From positions 1 to 13,301 of the forward strand of contig JAISVU010000179.1 of NCBI GenBank assembly GCA_031271375.1: DNA of 13,301 nucleotides. The letters are read 5' to 3'. This document shows positions 1-7,220 of the stretch, one piece after another. Both the position numbers and the translations under genes were made by a program. Numbering within the stretch: position 1 is the stretch's first letter; every line of letters starts with the position of its first letter. A model generated the notes under the pieces. It was not told the DNA's origin and made no database searches. It saw nothing but the letters and a program-made list of their open reading frames with translations. The DNA comes from Clostridiales bacterium. Lineage in GTDB: Bacteria; Bacillota; Clostridia; Lachnospirales; WRAX01.

Positions 1-2
1 AA

Positions 3-92
3 AACCGCAATACGTTCATTAACGCTATGGAGAAATGCGCCAGAGTGGACGCTGCGGGAGAGATAGTGAAGGTTCTATGTTCCAGGCTCTAG
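3..92 (+). CDS. C-terminal end of an unidentified plus-strand gene (5' part outside window)
   Basis: Frame 3 is open from the window edge to a TAG at 90-92 and gives a 29-residue tail that includes FINAMEKCARVDAAGEIVKV. I do not recognise the protein. The codons are strongly purine-first (about 22 of 29), as expected for real coding sequence, and the residue mix is that of an ordinary soluble protein. The opposite strand is also open here but has no start and no continuity with tlyA. The last six residues (VLCSRL) come from a 7-base tandem repeat, so the native C-terminus may have been extended or replaced. The gene converges on tlyA and the two stop codons share the palindrome CTAG at 89-92. 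Thirty open codons can occur by chance, so confidence is moderate. Confidence 0.45.
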   Translation, partial: NRNTFINAMEKCARVDAAGEIVKVLCSRL

Positions 93-126
93 GTTCCAGA
101 CTCCAGGCTCCAGACCAGATACTCCT
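71..126. repeat. Degenerate 7-base tandem repeat, consensus GGYTCYA
   Basis: Read on the plus strand from 71 in sevens: GGTTCTA, TGTTCCA, GGCTCTA, GGTTCCA, GACTCCA, GGCTCCA, then decayed units GACCAGA and TACTCCT. Six copies (71-112) are clear. The array covers the stop codons of tlyA (minus, 89-91) and of the convergent plus-strand gene (90-92) and encodes the last residues of both proteins. Seven is not a multiple of three, so gain or loss of a unit shifts the reading frame of whichever gene tail it precedes. Confidence 0.8.
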
Positions 127-817
127 CGTTCCCGTCCCGCCCTGTGATAGGGGAGGGAATCAAGCCTTGAACCGCAAACCCGCATTCATTCAGCTTATCT
201 ACTACCCTTTTGCAGGCGGCGTCCCTTGAAGCCTTGCTTTTTACGACGCCGCGCTTGTTTATGTCCATTCCGCCGGTCTCAAACTCCGGTTTGATCAGGC
301 AAACCAGCCCGCCGCCCGGTTTAATCAGCCCTTTAAGAGCGGGAATAACGATCCTCAGCGAGATAAAGGACAGGTCGGCGGCGGCGAAGTCCAGCGGCTC
401 GGGGATGCTTAAATCCCTGATATCGGTACGCTCAACAGAAATAACGCGATGGTCGTTTCTGAGCTTGTCCGCCAGCTGTTCGCTGCCCACGTCAACCGCC
501 AGCACGGACTTCGCCCCAGCCTGGAGCATACAGTCCGTGAACCCGCCCGTTGAAGCTCCGGCGTCCAGGCAGTCCTTGCCGTTTAAATCTATCTTGAAGG
601 CTTCTATAGCCGCTGCCAGCTTATATCCGCCGCGGCTTACATAGGGCATGTCGGGGGCAAGGATGTCTATCGCCTCGCCCGAAACCTTGCGCCCCGGACG
701 CAGTTCTGGCTTGGAGTTTACCATGACAAGCCCCGCTTCGATGACTTCCCGCGCGTACACGCGGGAAAAGCCGCGCAGCTCCATAACGCGAACGTCCAAC
801 CGCTTACTTGTTTCCAT
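89..817 (-). CDS. tlyA: TlyA-family 2'-O-ribose rRNA methyltransferase
   Basis: This is the 242-residue homologue of Bacillus YqxC. It has an N-terminal S4 RNA-binding domain (about residues 4-60) and an FtsJ-like Rossmann methyltransferase domain. The SAM-binding loop LDAGASTGGFTD is at 84-95. The expected K-D-K-E tetrad is visible as K66 (SRGGYKL), D148 (AADLSF), K176 (LIKPEFE) and E232 (GNEEYL), spaced almost as in the Mycobacterium tuberculosis enzyme (69, 154, 182, 238 from memory). The family methylates ribose in 16S and 23S rRNA. The ATG start lies inside dxs (14-base overlap) after only a weak GAGAG, which suggests translational coupling. The tail after EYLVW (SLESGT) is encoded by the heptad repeat and is probably not ancestral. 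argR and recN, which usually follow, are absent; a convergent gene takes their place. Confidence 0.93.
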   Translation of the reverse strand: METSKRLDVRVMELRGFSRVYAREVIEAGLVMVNSKPELRPGRKVSGEAIDILAPDMPYVSRGGYKLAAAIEAFKIDLNGKDCLDAGASTGGFTDCMLQAGAKSVLAVDVGSEQLADKLRNDHRVISVERTDIRDLSIPEPLDFAAADLSFISLRIVIPALKGLIKPGGGLVCLIKPEFETGGMDINKRGVVKSKASRDAACKRVVDKLNECGFAVQGLIPSPITGRDGNEEYLVWSLESGT

Positions 818-2684
818 GTCTCTCGATTTCAGTGCGGACGGCCCTGTATATGCCCTCCGCGTCCAGCCCGTGCTCTGTCATTATCTCGCCGCGCCGCCCG
901 TGTGGAATGAAGGCGTCGGGGAACCCCATTGCACGCACGGAAGGCGGGTTATTCATCCCCAGTAAACCCATTTCAAATATTACCCGTTCGCCGAACCCAC
1001 CGCGTATCGCGTTATCCTCAACGGTTACAACTGATTTACTGCGCGACAGGGCCTTTATCATATCCCGGTCAATAGGCTTCGCGGAGCGGACGCTGTACAG
1101 CGTTACGCCGTATCCCTCGGAATTAAGGCGCGTACAGGCTTCATAAGCCGGATTGGCCATTACGCCTAGCGCGGCGACTGCAACGCCGGTTGCGCCGGTG
1201 AGCAATCGCTCCGCCTTGCCTATCTCCACCGGGCTATGGGTTAAGCCGCCCAGCGCGTCGGGGTCGTCCTTAGGATACCTTATAGCTATCGGGCCGGATG
1301 TGTCCGTGACGGCCAGTTTCAGCATCTCTTCCAGTTCCCGCCCGTTTCGCGGGCACAGCACGCGCATGTTGGGCATATGGGTCAGGTATGAGATATCAAA
1401 AAGCCCTTGATGCGTCTCGCCGTCCTGCCCCACGACACCGGCCCGGTCTATCGCTAACACCACATGGAGGTTTTGAAGGCATACATCGTGGATAAGCTGG
1501 TCATACCCGCGTTGAAGGAATGTGGAATATACGGCAAAAACGGGAACCAGGCCCTGCTTTGCGAGGCCCGCGCAAAATGTGACGGCGTGGCTCTCGGCTA
1601 TCCCCACATCAAAAAAACGTTTAGGGAACGCCTTTGAGAATGGCATCAGCCCGATGCCGTGGGGCATCGCGGCCGTCACCGCAACTAGCTTTTCATTTGC
1701 TTCGGCAAGGTTTGTCAACGCCTCGCCAAAAACATCTGAGAAGCCGCGCTTATGGTTCCCCGGCTCAACCAGCCCGGTATTGATGTTAAACGCACTTACG
1801 CCGTGGAAATTATCAGGCGCCGTCTCGGCCAGGGCGTATCCTTTGCCTTTGATCGTGCGTACATGGAGCAGTATCGGGCCTTCCATCTCCCTTACCCTGC
1901 CCAGGACGCGGATAAGCCCCGGCAGGTCATGCCCGTCCAGCGGGCCTATGTAGTTAAAGCCCAGGTTTTGGAACAGCCCGCCGCCCACCAGCATCTTCTT
2001 GAGCCATTTCTTTGAATTGTCCAAAAAACCGCTTATCGGACGGCCTATGCCCGGCACCTTGCTTAATATTCCTTTAACGCCCTTCTTCGCCTTTAAATAT
2101 ACCGGCTTGGTTCGCAGATTGCTGAGATATCCCGATAACGCGCCGACGCTCTTCGAGATAGACATGCCGTTATCATTAAGAATGACGATTAAATTTGAGC
2201 CCAGCTGACCGGCGTTGTTCAGAGCCTCATAAGCAAGGCCGCCGGTCATTGAACCGTCCCCCACGACGGCGATAACCGAAAAGCCTTCGTTATTTATATC
2301 TCTGGCCGCCGCTATGCCCAGCGCCGCCGAAACGGCCGTTGAAGCGTGGCCTGTGTCAAAGGCGTCATAAACGCTCTCGGCATTTTTAGGGAAACCCGAA
2401 AGCCCGCCTTGCTGTCTCAGCGTGGGAAAGGCGTCCCTCCTGCCTGTAAGGAGCTTGTGGATATAGCTTTGGTGGCCGACGTCCCAGATGATCTTATCCT
2501 TGGTCAGATCAAAGATTTGGAGGAGGGCGATTGTCAGCTCAACTACGCCAAGATTCGACGCAAGATGCCCGCCCGTTTCGGATATCGAACGCACGAGGAA
2601 ATCCCGTATCTCCCCCGCTAACGCCTGCAGCTGCGTAATATTGAGGCCCTTCAAGTCTTCGGGGCCGTTTATTCTCTCAAGCAA
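804..2684 (-). CDS. dxs: 1-deoxy-D-xylulose-5-phosphate synthase
   Basis: The thiamine-diphosphate enzyme condenses pyruvate with glyceraldehyde 3-phosphate to give DXP, the first step of the MEP route to isoprenoids. At 626 residues it is full length. Visible features: H40 (GGHLASNLG), H71 (HQSY), the ThDP/Mg motif GDGSMTGG at 142-149 with NDN at 170-172, the catalytic glutamate E364 (GIAESHAVTF), Y386 and R392 (YSTFLQRGYDQ), H425 (GETHQG) and R469 (AIRYP). The residue after the catalytic Glu is Ser where Gln is usual. The start is TTG at 2682-2684. The sequence TAGGTGAT, which contains the stop codon of the upstream gene, acts as its ribosome binding site, 8 bases after that stop. It sits with ispA, so precursor supply and prenyl chain building are linked. 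Confidence 0.97.
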   Translation of the reverse strand: MLERINGPEDLKGLNITQLQALAGEIRDFLVRSISETGGHLASNLGVVELTIALLQIFDLTKDKIIWDVGHQSYIHKLLTGRRDAFPTLRQQGGLSGFPKNAESVYDAFDTGHASTAVSAALGIAAARDINNEGFSVIAVVGDGSMTGGLAYEALNNAGQLGSNLIVILNDNGMSISKSVGALSGYLSNLRTKPVYLKAKKGVKGILSKVPGIGRPISGFLDNSKKWLKKMLVGGGLFQNLGFNYIGPLDGHDLPGLIRVLGRVREMEGPILLHVRTIKGKGYALAETAPDNFHGVSAFNINTGLVEPGNHKRGFSDVFGEALTNLAEANEKLVAVTAAMPHGIGLMPFSKAFPKRFFDVGIAESHAVTFCAGLAKQGLVPVFAVYSTFLQRGYDQLIHDVCLQNLHVVLAIDRAGVVGQDGETHQGLFDISYLTHMPNMRVLCPRNGRELEEMLKLAVTDTSGPIAIRYPKDDPDALGGLTHSPVEIGKAERLLTGATGVAVAALGVMANPAYEACTRLNSEGYGVTLYSVRSAKPIDRDMIKALSRSKSVVTVEDNAIRGGFGERVIFEMGLLGMNNPPSVRAMGFPDAFIPHGRRGEIMTEHGLDAEGIYRAVRTEIERHGNK

Positions 2685-2692
2685 AATATCAC

Positions 2693-3139
2693 CTATCTAT
2701 TAAAAATCCATGCAATCAAAATCCCCAGGCCAGCCCCGGCGAAGACCTCGAACGGCGTGTGGCCCAGTATTTCTTTTAGCTCTTTTTCCAGCACGCTGTG
2801 CAGATTATCAAAGTTGGCGATAATCCGGTTGATGGCCTCGGCCTGCCTGCCTGAGGCCCGCCTGACGCCCTGGGCGTCGTACATCACAACGATGGAGATA
2901 ACGGCGGCCAGCGCGAAGATCGACGAATCGAAGCCCTCGGTAAACCCCACCGAAGCGGCGGCCGAGGCGATGAACGCGCTGTGGGAAGACGGCATCCCGC
3001 CTGTGGATATAAAAAGCGAGGGCCTGATCTTGCGCGTCTTTACGAATTTAACCAGCACCTTGAGGAAGCTGGCTACGATATATGCCGTTATGGCCGCCCA
3101 CAGCGGCTCGTTATTCGCTAAACCTGTAAACAAATCCAT
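2693..3139 (-). CDS. DUF212 / divergent PAP2 family membrane protein (YuiD-like)
   Basis: This 148-residue integral membrane protein has hydrophobic segments at about 13-30, 52-67, 73-88 and 133-146. Family signatures are GGMPSSHSA (47-55), YDAQGVRR (87-94) and GHTPFEV (126-132). The SSHS and YDAQGVRR parts resemble the phosphate-binding motifs of PAP2-type lipid phosphatases, hence the name divergent PAP2. No activity is established that I know of. It starts 4 bases after the ispA stop and ends 8 bases before dxs. Sitting between two isoprenoid genes suggests, as inference only, a phosphatase or related role on a prenyl diphosphate. The length is normal for the family. Confidence 0.88.
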   Translation of the reverse strand: MDLFTGLANNEPLWAAITAYIVASFLKVLVKFVKTRKIRPSLFISTGGMPSSHSAFIASAAASVGFTEGFDSSIFALAAVISIVVMYDAQGVRRASGRQAEAINRIIANFDNLHSVLEKELKEILGHTPFEVFAGAGLGILIAWIFNR

Positions 3140-3143
3140 TCAT

Positions 3144-3989
3144 TCACCCGCTCAAACGAGAAATAAGCCATACCGTGAAGCTCTCCGCCCCGCATTCCGC
3201 AGAAAAGCCAGCAACACTTTCTTTAAACAATGTTTCGAAGTCCTCCCGGGCTTTCCTCATCCCGTGTACAGTAATATACGTATTTTTATCCGTTTCTTCT
3301 TCCGCATCGGCTATATCGTCCATTATTTGGAAGGCAAGGCCAAAGGCCTTGCCGGCCTTTGTCAAACGTAAAGCCCTTTCATTATCCGCTCCGGCAAGCA
3401 AGGCCCCGGCTTCAGCCGCGCCTGCGAACAACGCCGCCGTCTTATGCTTATGGATATAATTTAGTGTTTGTTCATTAACCCGTTTATTCTCATATAGTAT
3501 ATCCGCAATTTGGCCGCCGATCATGCCGCAGGCGCCTGCCGCCTCCGCTATGACGTTCATTGCCTTGACTGCGGCGGTACCGTTCTCGATACATGCCCGG
3601 GCCATTATTTCATAAGCGGTGTTCAGCAGCGCGTCCCCCGCAAGTATCGCGGTTCCCTCGCCAAAGGCTATATGGCACGCGGGCTTGCCCCTGCGCATGT
3701 CGTCGTCGTCCATCGCGGGCAGGTCGTCATGGATTAATGAATAGCAATGTATCATCTCCAGCGCGCAGGCGAAGGGCATTGCCAGCTCCTGTCCGCCGCC
3801 CAAGCCTTCGCAAACAGATAATAAAATAAGGGGGCGCAGACGCTTGCCGCCAGGGAACAGGGCGTAACGCATTGCTTCATAGACTGCGGCGGCATGTTCC
3901 TCTCCGCCGGGCATAGCCGCGTACCCGGCCAGCGCTTTATCTATTTCATCTGTCATCAGGCTTCTGTATTTATTATACTCCATTCTCAA
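3144..3989 (-). CDS. ispA: Farnesyl diphosphate synthase type polyprenyl synthetase, internally shortened
   Basis: The enzyme adds isopentenyl diphosphate to allylic diphosphates to make farnesyl (or geranyl) diphosphate. Visible: GGKRLRP (47-53) for IPP binding, the first Asp-rich motif DDLPAMD (88-94) with the two-residue insertion and preceding HCYSLI typical of bacterial short-chain FPP synthases, GQ at 159-160, KT at 183-184, and the second Asp-rich motif DDIAD (224-228). It then runs straight into EEETDKNTY. The usual GKxxGxD block is missing, about 15 residues, so the protein is 281 rather than about 295-300 residues. The reading frame is intact. The longest frame starts at TTG (3989). 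ATG at 3983 fits better: GGAGGGG lies 10 bases upstream and the protein then begins MEYNKY. With ATG it overlaps xseB by 11 bases. Confidence 0.93.
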   Translation of the reverse strand: MRMEYNKYRSLMTDEIDKALAGYAAMPGGEEHAAAVYEAMRYALFPGGKRLRPLILLSVCEGLGGGQELAMPFACALEMIHCYSLIHDDLPAMDDDDMRRGKPACHIAFGEGTAILAGDALLNTAYEIMARACIENGTAAVKAMNVIAEAAGACGMIGGQIADILYENKRVNEQTLNYIHKHKTAALFAGAAEAGALLAGADNERALRLTKAGKAFGLAFQIMDDIADAEEETDKNTYITVHGMRKAREDFETLFKESVAGFSAECGAESFTVWLISRLSG

Positions 3990-4191
3990 AAAGCCCCTCC
4001 GCCGTTTTTCGCAGTACGGTTATTTCCTGTTTGGCGCTCTCAATCTTACCAGCGCAGAACACGGACAGCTCGACGCCCTCTTTATACAGCTCAAGCGACT
4101 GTTCCAAAGGCGTCGCGATATCTTCAATCCGCTCGGTTATTTCTTCTAAACGTTCCAGCGCCTGATCCAATGTGTATTTTTTCTTAGGCAT
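3973..4191 (-). CDS. xseB: Exodeoxyribonuclease VII small subunit
   Basis: This 72-residue helical protein belongs to the XseB family. It begins KKKYTLDQALERLEEITERI and continues with a second helix around LEQSLELYKEGVEL, the normal two-helix pattern. Several copies bind one XseA to form exonuclease VII, which degrades single-stranded DNA from both ends into acid-soluble oligonucleotides. It starts at ATG after TAGGAAT, 16 bases downstream of xseA, and its 3' end overlaps ispA. The length is ordinary for the family. Confidence 0.95.
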   Translation of the reverse strand: MPKKKYTLDQALERLEEITERIEDIATPLEQSLELYKEGVELSVFCAGKIESAKQEITVLRKTAEGLFENGV

Positions 4192-4207
4192 ACGATATTC
4201 CTACTTT

Positions 4208-5398
4208 TCAATCAACTTTTTTAATTTCTCCATGAACCACACCGTCATTGAACTGGGTTCTCATCATAAATCCCTCGGAACCCACAGCTTCGCCGGCGGT
4301 CTTAATAACCTTACCGTTTACCGAAACCATAGCGAAACCCCGTTTTAACACGTTTGAAGGCGCCGCCTGGTGCAGCGATTGGATCACGGCACCGGCCCGG
4401 GCCTCGGCGGTTTCCAGTCTGTGCTGCATTTCCCTTGATATCCGCCTCGCTGACGCCGTAAGGCGCGTCTTCACGCGCTCCGTTATATCATCCGCGCCGG
4501 GGAAGCTGTCTGCAATGTTATATAACCGCGATGTATAATTATCAATATTGCCGGACATATAACCGTTCAACCGATTCACAAGCATATAAAGGCGCTCGGC
4601 CTTCTCCCGTCGATCCGGCACGCATATCTCAGCGGCGGCCGACGGCGTAGCGGCTCTCAGATCGGCGGTGAAATCGCAGATGGTAAAATCCGTTTCGTGC
4701 CCCACCGCTGACACAACGGGTATCAGCGACCCCGCTACGGCGCGGGCCGCGGCTTCCTCATTGAAGGCCCACAAATCCTCCATTGACCCGCCTCCCCTGC
4801 CGACGATGATTACATCGGCAAGGCCCTGGGAGTTGAGGGCTTCTATCCCCCGAGCGATTTCGGCGGCCGCACCCTCGCCTTGAACGGCGGCGGGAGCAAG
4901 GATAATCCTTACGCCGGGGTCACGCCTTCCCGCAACCGTTACAATATCGCGAAAAGCCGCGCCGTCTATGGAAGTAACAACCCCGATAACAGACACCGTT
5001 TCAGGCACGGCTCGTTTGCGTGAAGGGTCAAAGAGCCCTTCGGCTTCCAGCTTTTCTTTTAGCTGTCTGAAAGCTAAGTACAGCCCGCCTAAGCCCGCCG
5101 GTTCCATCATTTCCACATAAAGCTGGTATGTCCCGGCTTTCTCATAGGCGGAAACCCGCCCGCAGGCCACAACCTTCATCCCGTTTTCGGGCCTAAAGCC
5201 GAGGCCCGCCGCCTCGCCCCGGAACATAACGGCGCTCATCGCGGCCCTCTCGTCCTTCAATGAGAAATAGAGATGCCCAGAGGAATGCCGCTTGAAATTG
5301 GATACCTCACCCTCAATAAACAATGCCTGGAGCAAAACATCCTCATCCAGCATCCCTTTAATATACCCGTTTATCTGTGATACGCTGTAGACTGTCAT
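4208..5398 (-). CDS. xseA: Exodeoxyribonuclease VII large subunit
   Basis: This 396-residue catalytic subunit of exonuclease VII has an N-terminal OB-fold for single-stranded DNA (about 1-100, with SVSQINGYIK and IEGEVSNF), the catalytic domain (about 125-300) and a coiled-coil C-terminal region that binds XseB. Visible family motifs are IGVVTSIDGAAFRDI (138-152), GRGGGSMEDLWAFN (200-213) and SAVGHETDFTICDFTADLRA (230-249). The usual TSPTGAAIRDI reads TSIDGAAFRDI here, a mild change. The ATG overlaps the nusB stop as ATGA, the classical sign of translational coupling. In Bacillus folD lies between nusB and xseA; here it is absent. Confidence 0.96.
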   Translation of the reverse strand: MTVYSVSQINGYIKGMLDEDVLLQALFIEGEVSNFKRHSSGHLYFSLKDERAAMSAVMFRGEAAGLGFRPENGMKVVACGRVSAYEKAGTYQLYVEMMEPAGLGGLYLAFRQLKEKLEAEGLFDPSRKRAVPETVSVIGVVTSIDGAAFRDIVTVAGRRDPGVRIILAPAAVQGEGAAAEIARGIEALNSQGLADVIIVGRGGGSMEDLWAFNEEAAARAVAGSLIPVVSAVGHETDFTICDFTADLRAATPSAAAEICVPDRREKAERLYMLVNRLNGYMSGNIDNYTSRLYNIADSFPGADDITERVKTRLTASARRISREMQHRLETAEARAGAVIQSLHQAAPSNVLKRGFAMVSVNGKVIKTAGEAVGSEGFMMRTQFNDGVVHGEIKKVD

Positions 5399-5838
5399 AA
5401 GCCCCCGGACCTGACTATTTGGCCCAGCAAGCCGTTGACAAAGGCCGGGGAGTCGCCGCCGGAGTATACCTTTGTCAGCTCTACCGCCTCATTTATCGCG
5501 ACTTTGTTTGGAATGCCCGGCTCATACATAATTTCATATACCGCAAGGCGCAGGATAGCAAGGTCTGTCTTCATAAGCCGGTCCAGCTCCCATCCCCTGG
5601 CTCTCGTTTTTATCTCGGCGTCGATAGCGTCTCTATGCTCCGCGATGCCCGAAAGCGTTTTTCGCACATATTCCATATCGGCTTCGGCGGTCAGGCTCAG
5701 GCTCTTGCCCTCATCCTCGCCCAGAAAGGTTTCGGCGCCAAAATACCGCTCAATTAATATGAGCGGCTGCAGGTCGTCGAAGAAATCCATTTGGAATATA
5801 AGGTTAAACGCGTGGTTTCTGTCAGTTTTCCGGCTCAT
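5395..5838 (-). CDS. nusB: Transcription antitermination factor NusB
   Basis: NusB (147 residues here) binds boxA RNA together with NusE/S10 and supports antitermination on rRNA operons. The all-helical fold is indicated by the N-terminal RKTDRNHAFNLIFQMDFF and the conserved C-terminal half: WELDRLMKTDLAILRLAVYE, then IPNKVAINEAVELTKVYSGG and FVNGLLGQI. Length is usual, with a somewhat long acidic linker at about 35-50. Start ATG overlaps the asp23-like stop by 4 bases and its own stop overlaps xseA by 4 bases, so it is coupled on both sides. Confidence 0.96.
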   Translation of the reverse strand: MSRKTDRNHAFNLIFQMDFFDDLQPLILIERYFGAETFLGEDEGKSLSLTAEADMEYVRKTLSGIAEHRDAIDAEIKTRARGWELDRLMKTDLAILRLAVYEIMYEPGIPNKVAINEAVELTKVYSGGDSPAFVNGLLGQIVRSGGL

Positions 5839-6170
5839 GCTTCATCAGTTTGGACGCCGACTATATTAACGTCCACGGCGGCGACAAGGAGGCCTGTCAT
5901 CGTCTCTAGCGCGGTCTTGACCTTCTTTTGAACCTCCAGCGACACCTCGGCGATGTTAAAGCCGTATTTGACGGTTATGTTGACCTTTACGTCCACGCTT
6001 TCCCTGTTCGCGCCTATAACGACGCCCCTTTGGGCTTGTTTTCCGCCGGGGGCGGAAGGGTCGCCCTTAACGGTATGGACGCCCTCCGTCTCCCGCGCCG
6101 CGGTTCCGGCTATCATCGCGATAACCTCGTCCGCTATTTTAATCTGTCCGTTTTTTGACGGTTCTTCCAT
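5835..6170 (-). CDS. yqhY: Asp23/Gls24 family protein, YqhY type
   Basis: This 111-residue protein of the Asp23/Gls24 (DUF322) family has the typical N-terminal IKIADEVIAMIAGTAARETEGV, the central VDVKVNITVKYGFNIAEV strand-rich part and the C-terminal VQKKVKTALETMTGL helix followed by VDVNIVGV. No signal peptide or membrane segment is visible. In Bacillus the homologue yqhY lies between accC and nusB and is tied to acetyl-CoA carboxylase regulation. Here the position before nusB is kept but accBC are not next to it; potD is. Ribosome binding site AAGGAG is 6 bases before the ATG. The gene symbol follows position and family and is the least certain part. Confidence 0.9.
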   Translation of the reverse strand: MEEPSKNGQIKIADEVIAMIAGTAARETEGVHTVKGDPSAPGGKQAQRGVVIGANRESVDVKVNITVKYGFNIAEVSLEVQKKVKTALETMTGLLVAAVDVNIVGVQTDEA

Positions 6171-6182
6171 ATAAGCTCCTTA

Positions 6183-7220
6183 TTAATTAGCCGCCTTAAA
6201 CTCCGTCCATATAATGTCATACGCGATCCCGCCGTCTTCCAGCGGAAGATAGTCCTGCGCCTTCGCGGCGGCTTCCGGCGGTACGTTGATACTCGGGTTA
6301 TCCAAAAACTCCTGAGGAAGGAAGGGCTTTGCGGCGGTATTGCAATTCGCGTAGTTGGTTATTGAAGACATCTTCGCGCTGACTTCGCCGTCCAAAACAT
6401 AGTTAAGGAAGGTATAGGCGTTGTCTTCATTGGGGGCCTCGGCGCTAACGACGAAGCAGTCAAGGTTCGAGGAAATGCCTTCCTCGGCGAAAGCGCATTC
6501 AATCGTCGGCACCGCTTCCTTCGCCGCCACATACTGGGAAGCGAACATATAACCGGCTTTCGCGTCGCCCCTTATTAATGATTCATGGGGGGTGTCGGCG
6601 TTAAAGGCTACCACGTTGGGCTTGAGCTCCAGCAGCTTTTGGCGTACCTGTTCCAGAATCTCCGGGTCGGTCTCGTTTATCGACTCACCCATCATCATCA
6701 GCGTCAAACCCAGGATATCCCGCGCGCCGTCCAGCAGTACAATGGAGCCTTCAAAGCTCTCGTCCCAGAGATCCGCGTACTTGGTGACAGGGAAGTCCAC
6801 CCGGGCCGAGTCATACACCAGCAGCGCGCTGCTGAAAGCGTATGGGATCGTGTACTTGTTATCTGGATCGAAATGCTTCGACTGGTAAAACGGGTCGATG
6901 TTCCCGTAATTGGCGATACGTTCCGTATCGAGTTCCTTGAGCAGGCCGCCCGCCTCGATCATCTGCCGGATGATGTAGTCGCTGCAGAGGATGACGTCGT
7001 ACTGATCCGTCTTCTGCTCGAATGCGGCGAGCATCTCTTCGTTCGTGGAGAACGTGGCGTAGACTACCTTGATCCCGGTGTCGCGCTCAAAATCCGCCAC
7101 AACTTCCGACGGAACGTATTCCGCCCAGGTGTAAATTACCAGCGTTTCCTGCGGCGACGCGCAGCCAAACAGCGATGCGGCGACTATGGCCGCAAGCGCC
7201 AGCGATAAAACCTTCTTCAT
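6183..7220 (-). CDS. potD: Substrate-binding lipoprotein of a PotABCD-type importer, unusual pocket
   Basis: This is the extracellular solute-binding protein (345 residues). The signal peptide ends in lipobox LFGC with lipidated Cys20, so it is membrane-anchored. The PotD/PotF fold is recognisable from YTWAEYVPSEVVADFERDTG (30-49), SDYIIRQM (80-87) and the C-terminal GGIAYDIIWTEFK. Compared from memory with E. coli PotD, W34 and Y37 match W32 and Y35, D257 matches D254 and Y293 matches Y290. However W229 is F226, W255 is N252, D168 is G165 and E171 is D168, and the usual PYxWGT motif reads PYAFSS. It may bind spermidine weakly or carry another ligand. ATGA overlap with the Nudix gene; AAGGGG gives a good ribosome binding site. 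It is 12 bases upstream of the asp23-like gene. Confidence 0.92.
   Translation of the reverse strand: MKKVLSLALAAIVAASLFGCASPQETLVIYTWAEYVPSEVVADFERDTGIKVVYATFSTNEEMLAAFEQKTDQYDVILCSDYIIRQMIEAGGLLKELDTERIANYGNIDPFYQSKHFDPDNKYTIPYAFSSALLVYDSARVDFPVTKYADLWDESFEGSIVLLDGARDILGLTLMMMGESINETDPEILEQVRQKLLELKPNVVAFNADTPHESLIRGDAKAGYMFASQYVAAKEAVPTIECAFAEEGISSNLDCFVVSAEAPNEDNAYTFLNYVLDGEVSAKMSSITNYANCNTAAKPFLPQEFLDNPSINVPPEAAAKAQDYLPLEDGGIAYDIIWTEFKAAN

Noticed and set aside
71..126. The tandem repeat as a CRISPR array
   Set aside because: Units are 7 bases and directly adjacent, with no spacers, and no cas genes are present.
35..229. 64-codon plus-strand frame starting at 35
   Set aside because: It runs antisense through tlyA and through the repeat; the purine-first coding pattern is in frame 3 (3-92) instead.
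6585..7208. Long open frame (207 codons) on the plus strand opposite potD
   Set aside because: potD has clear family motifs, a lipobox and a ribosome binding site; the opposite frame has arginine- and valine-rich composition typical of an antisense shadow and no matching motif.
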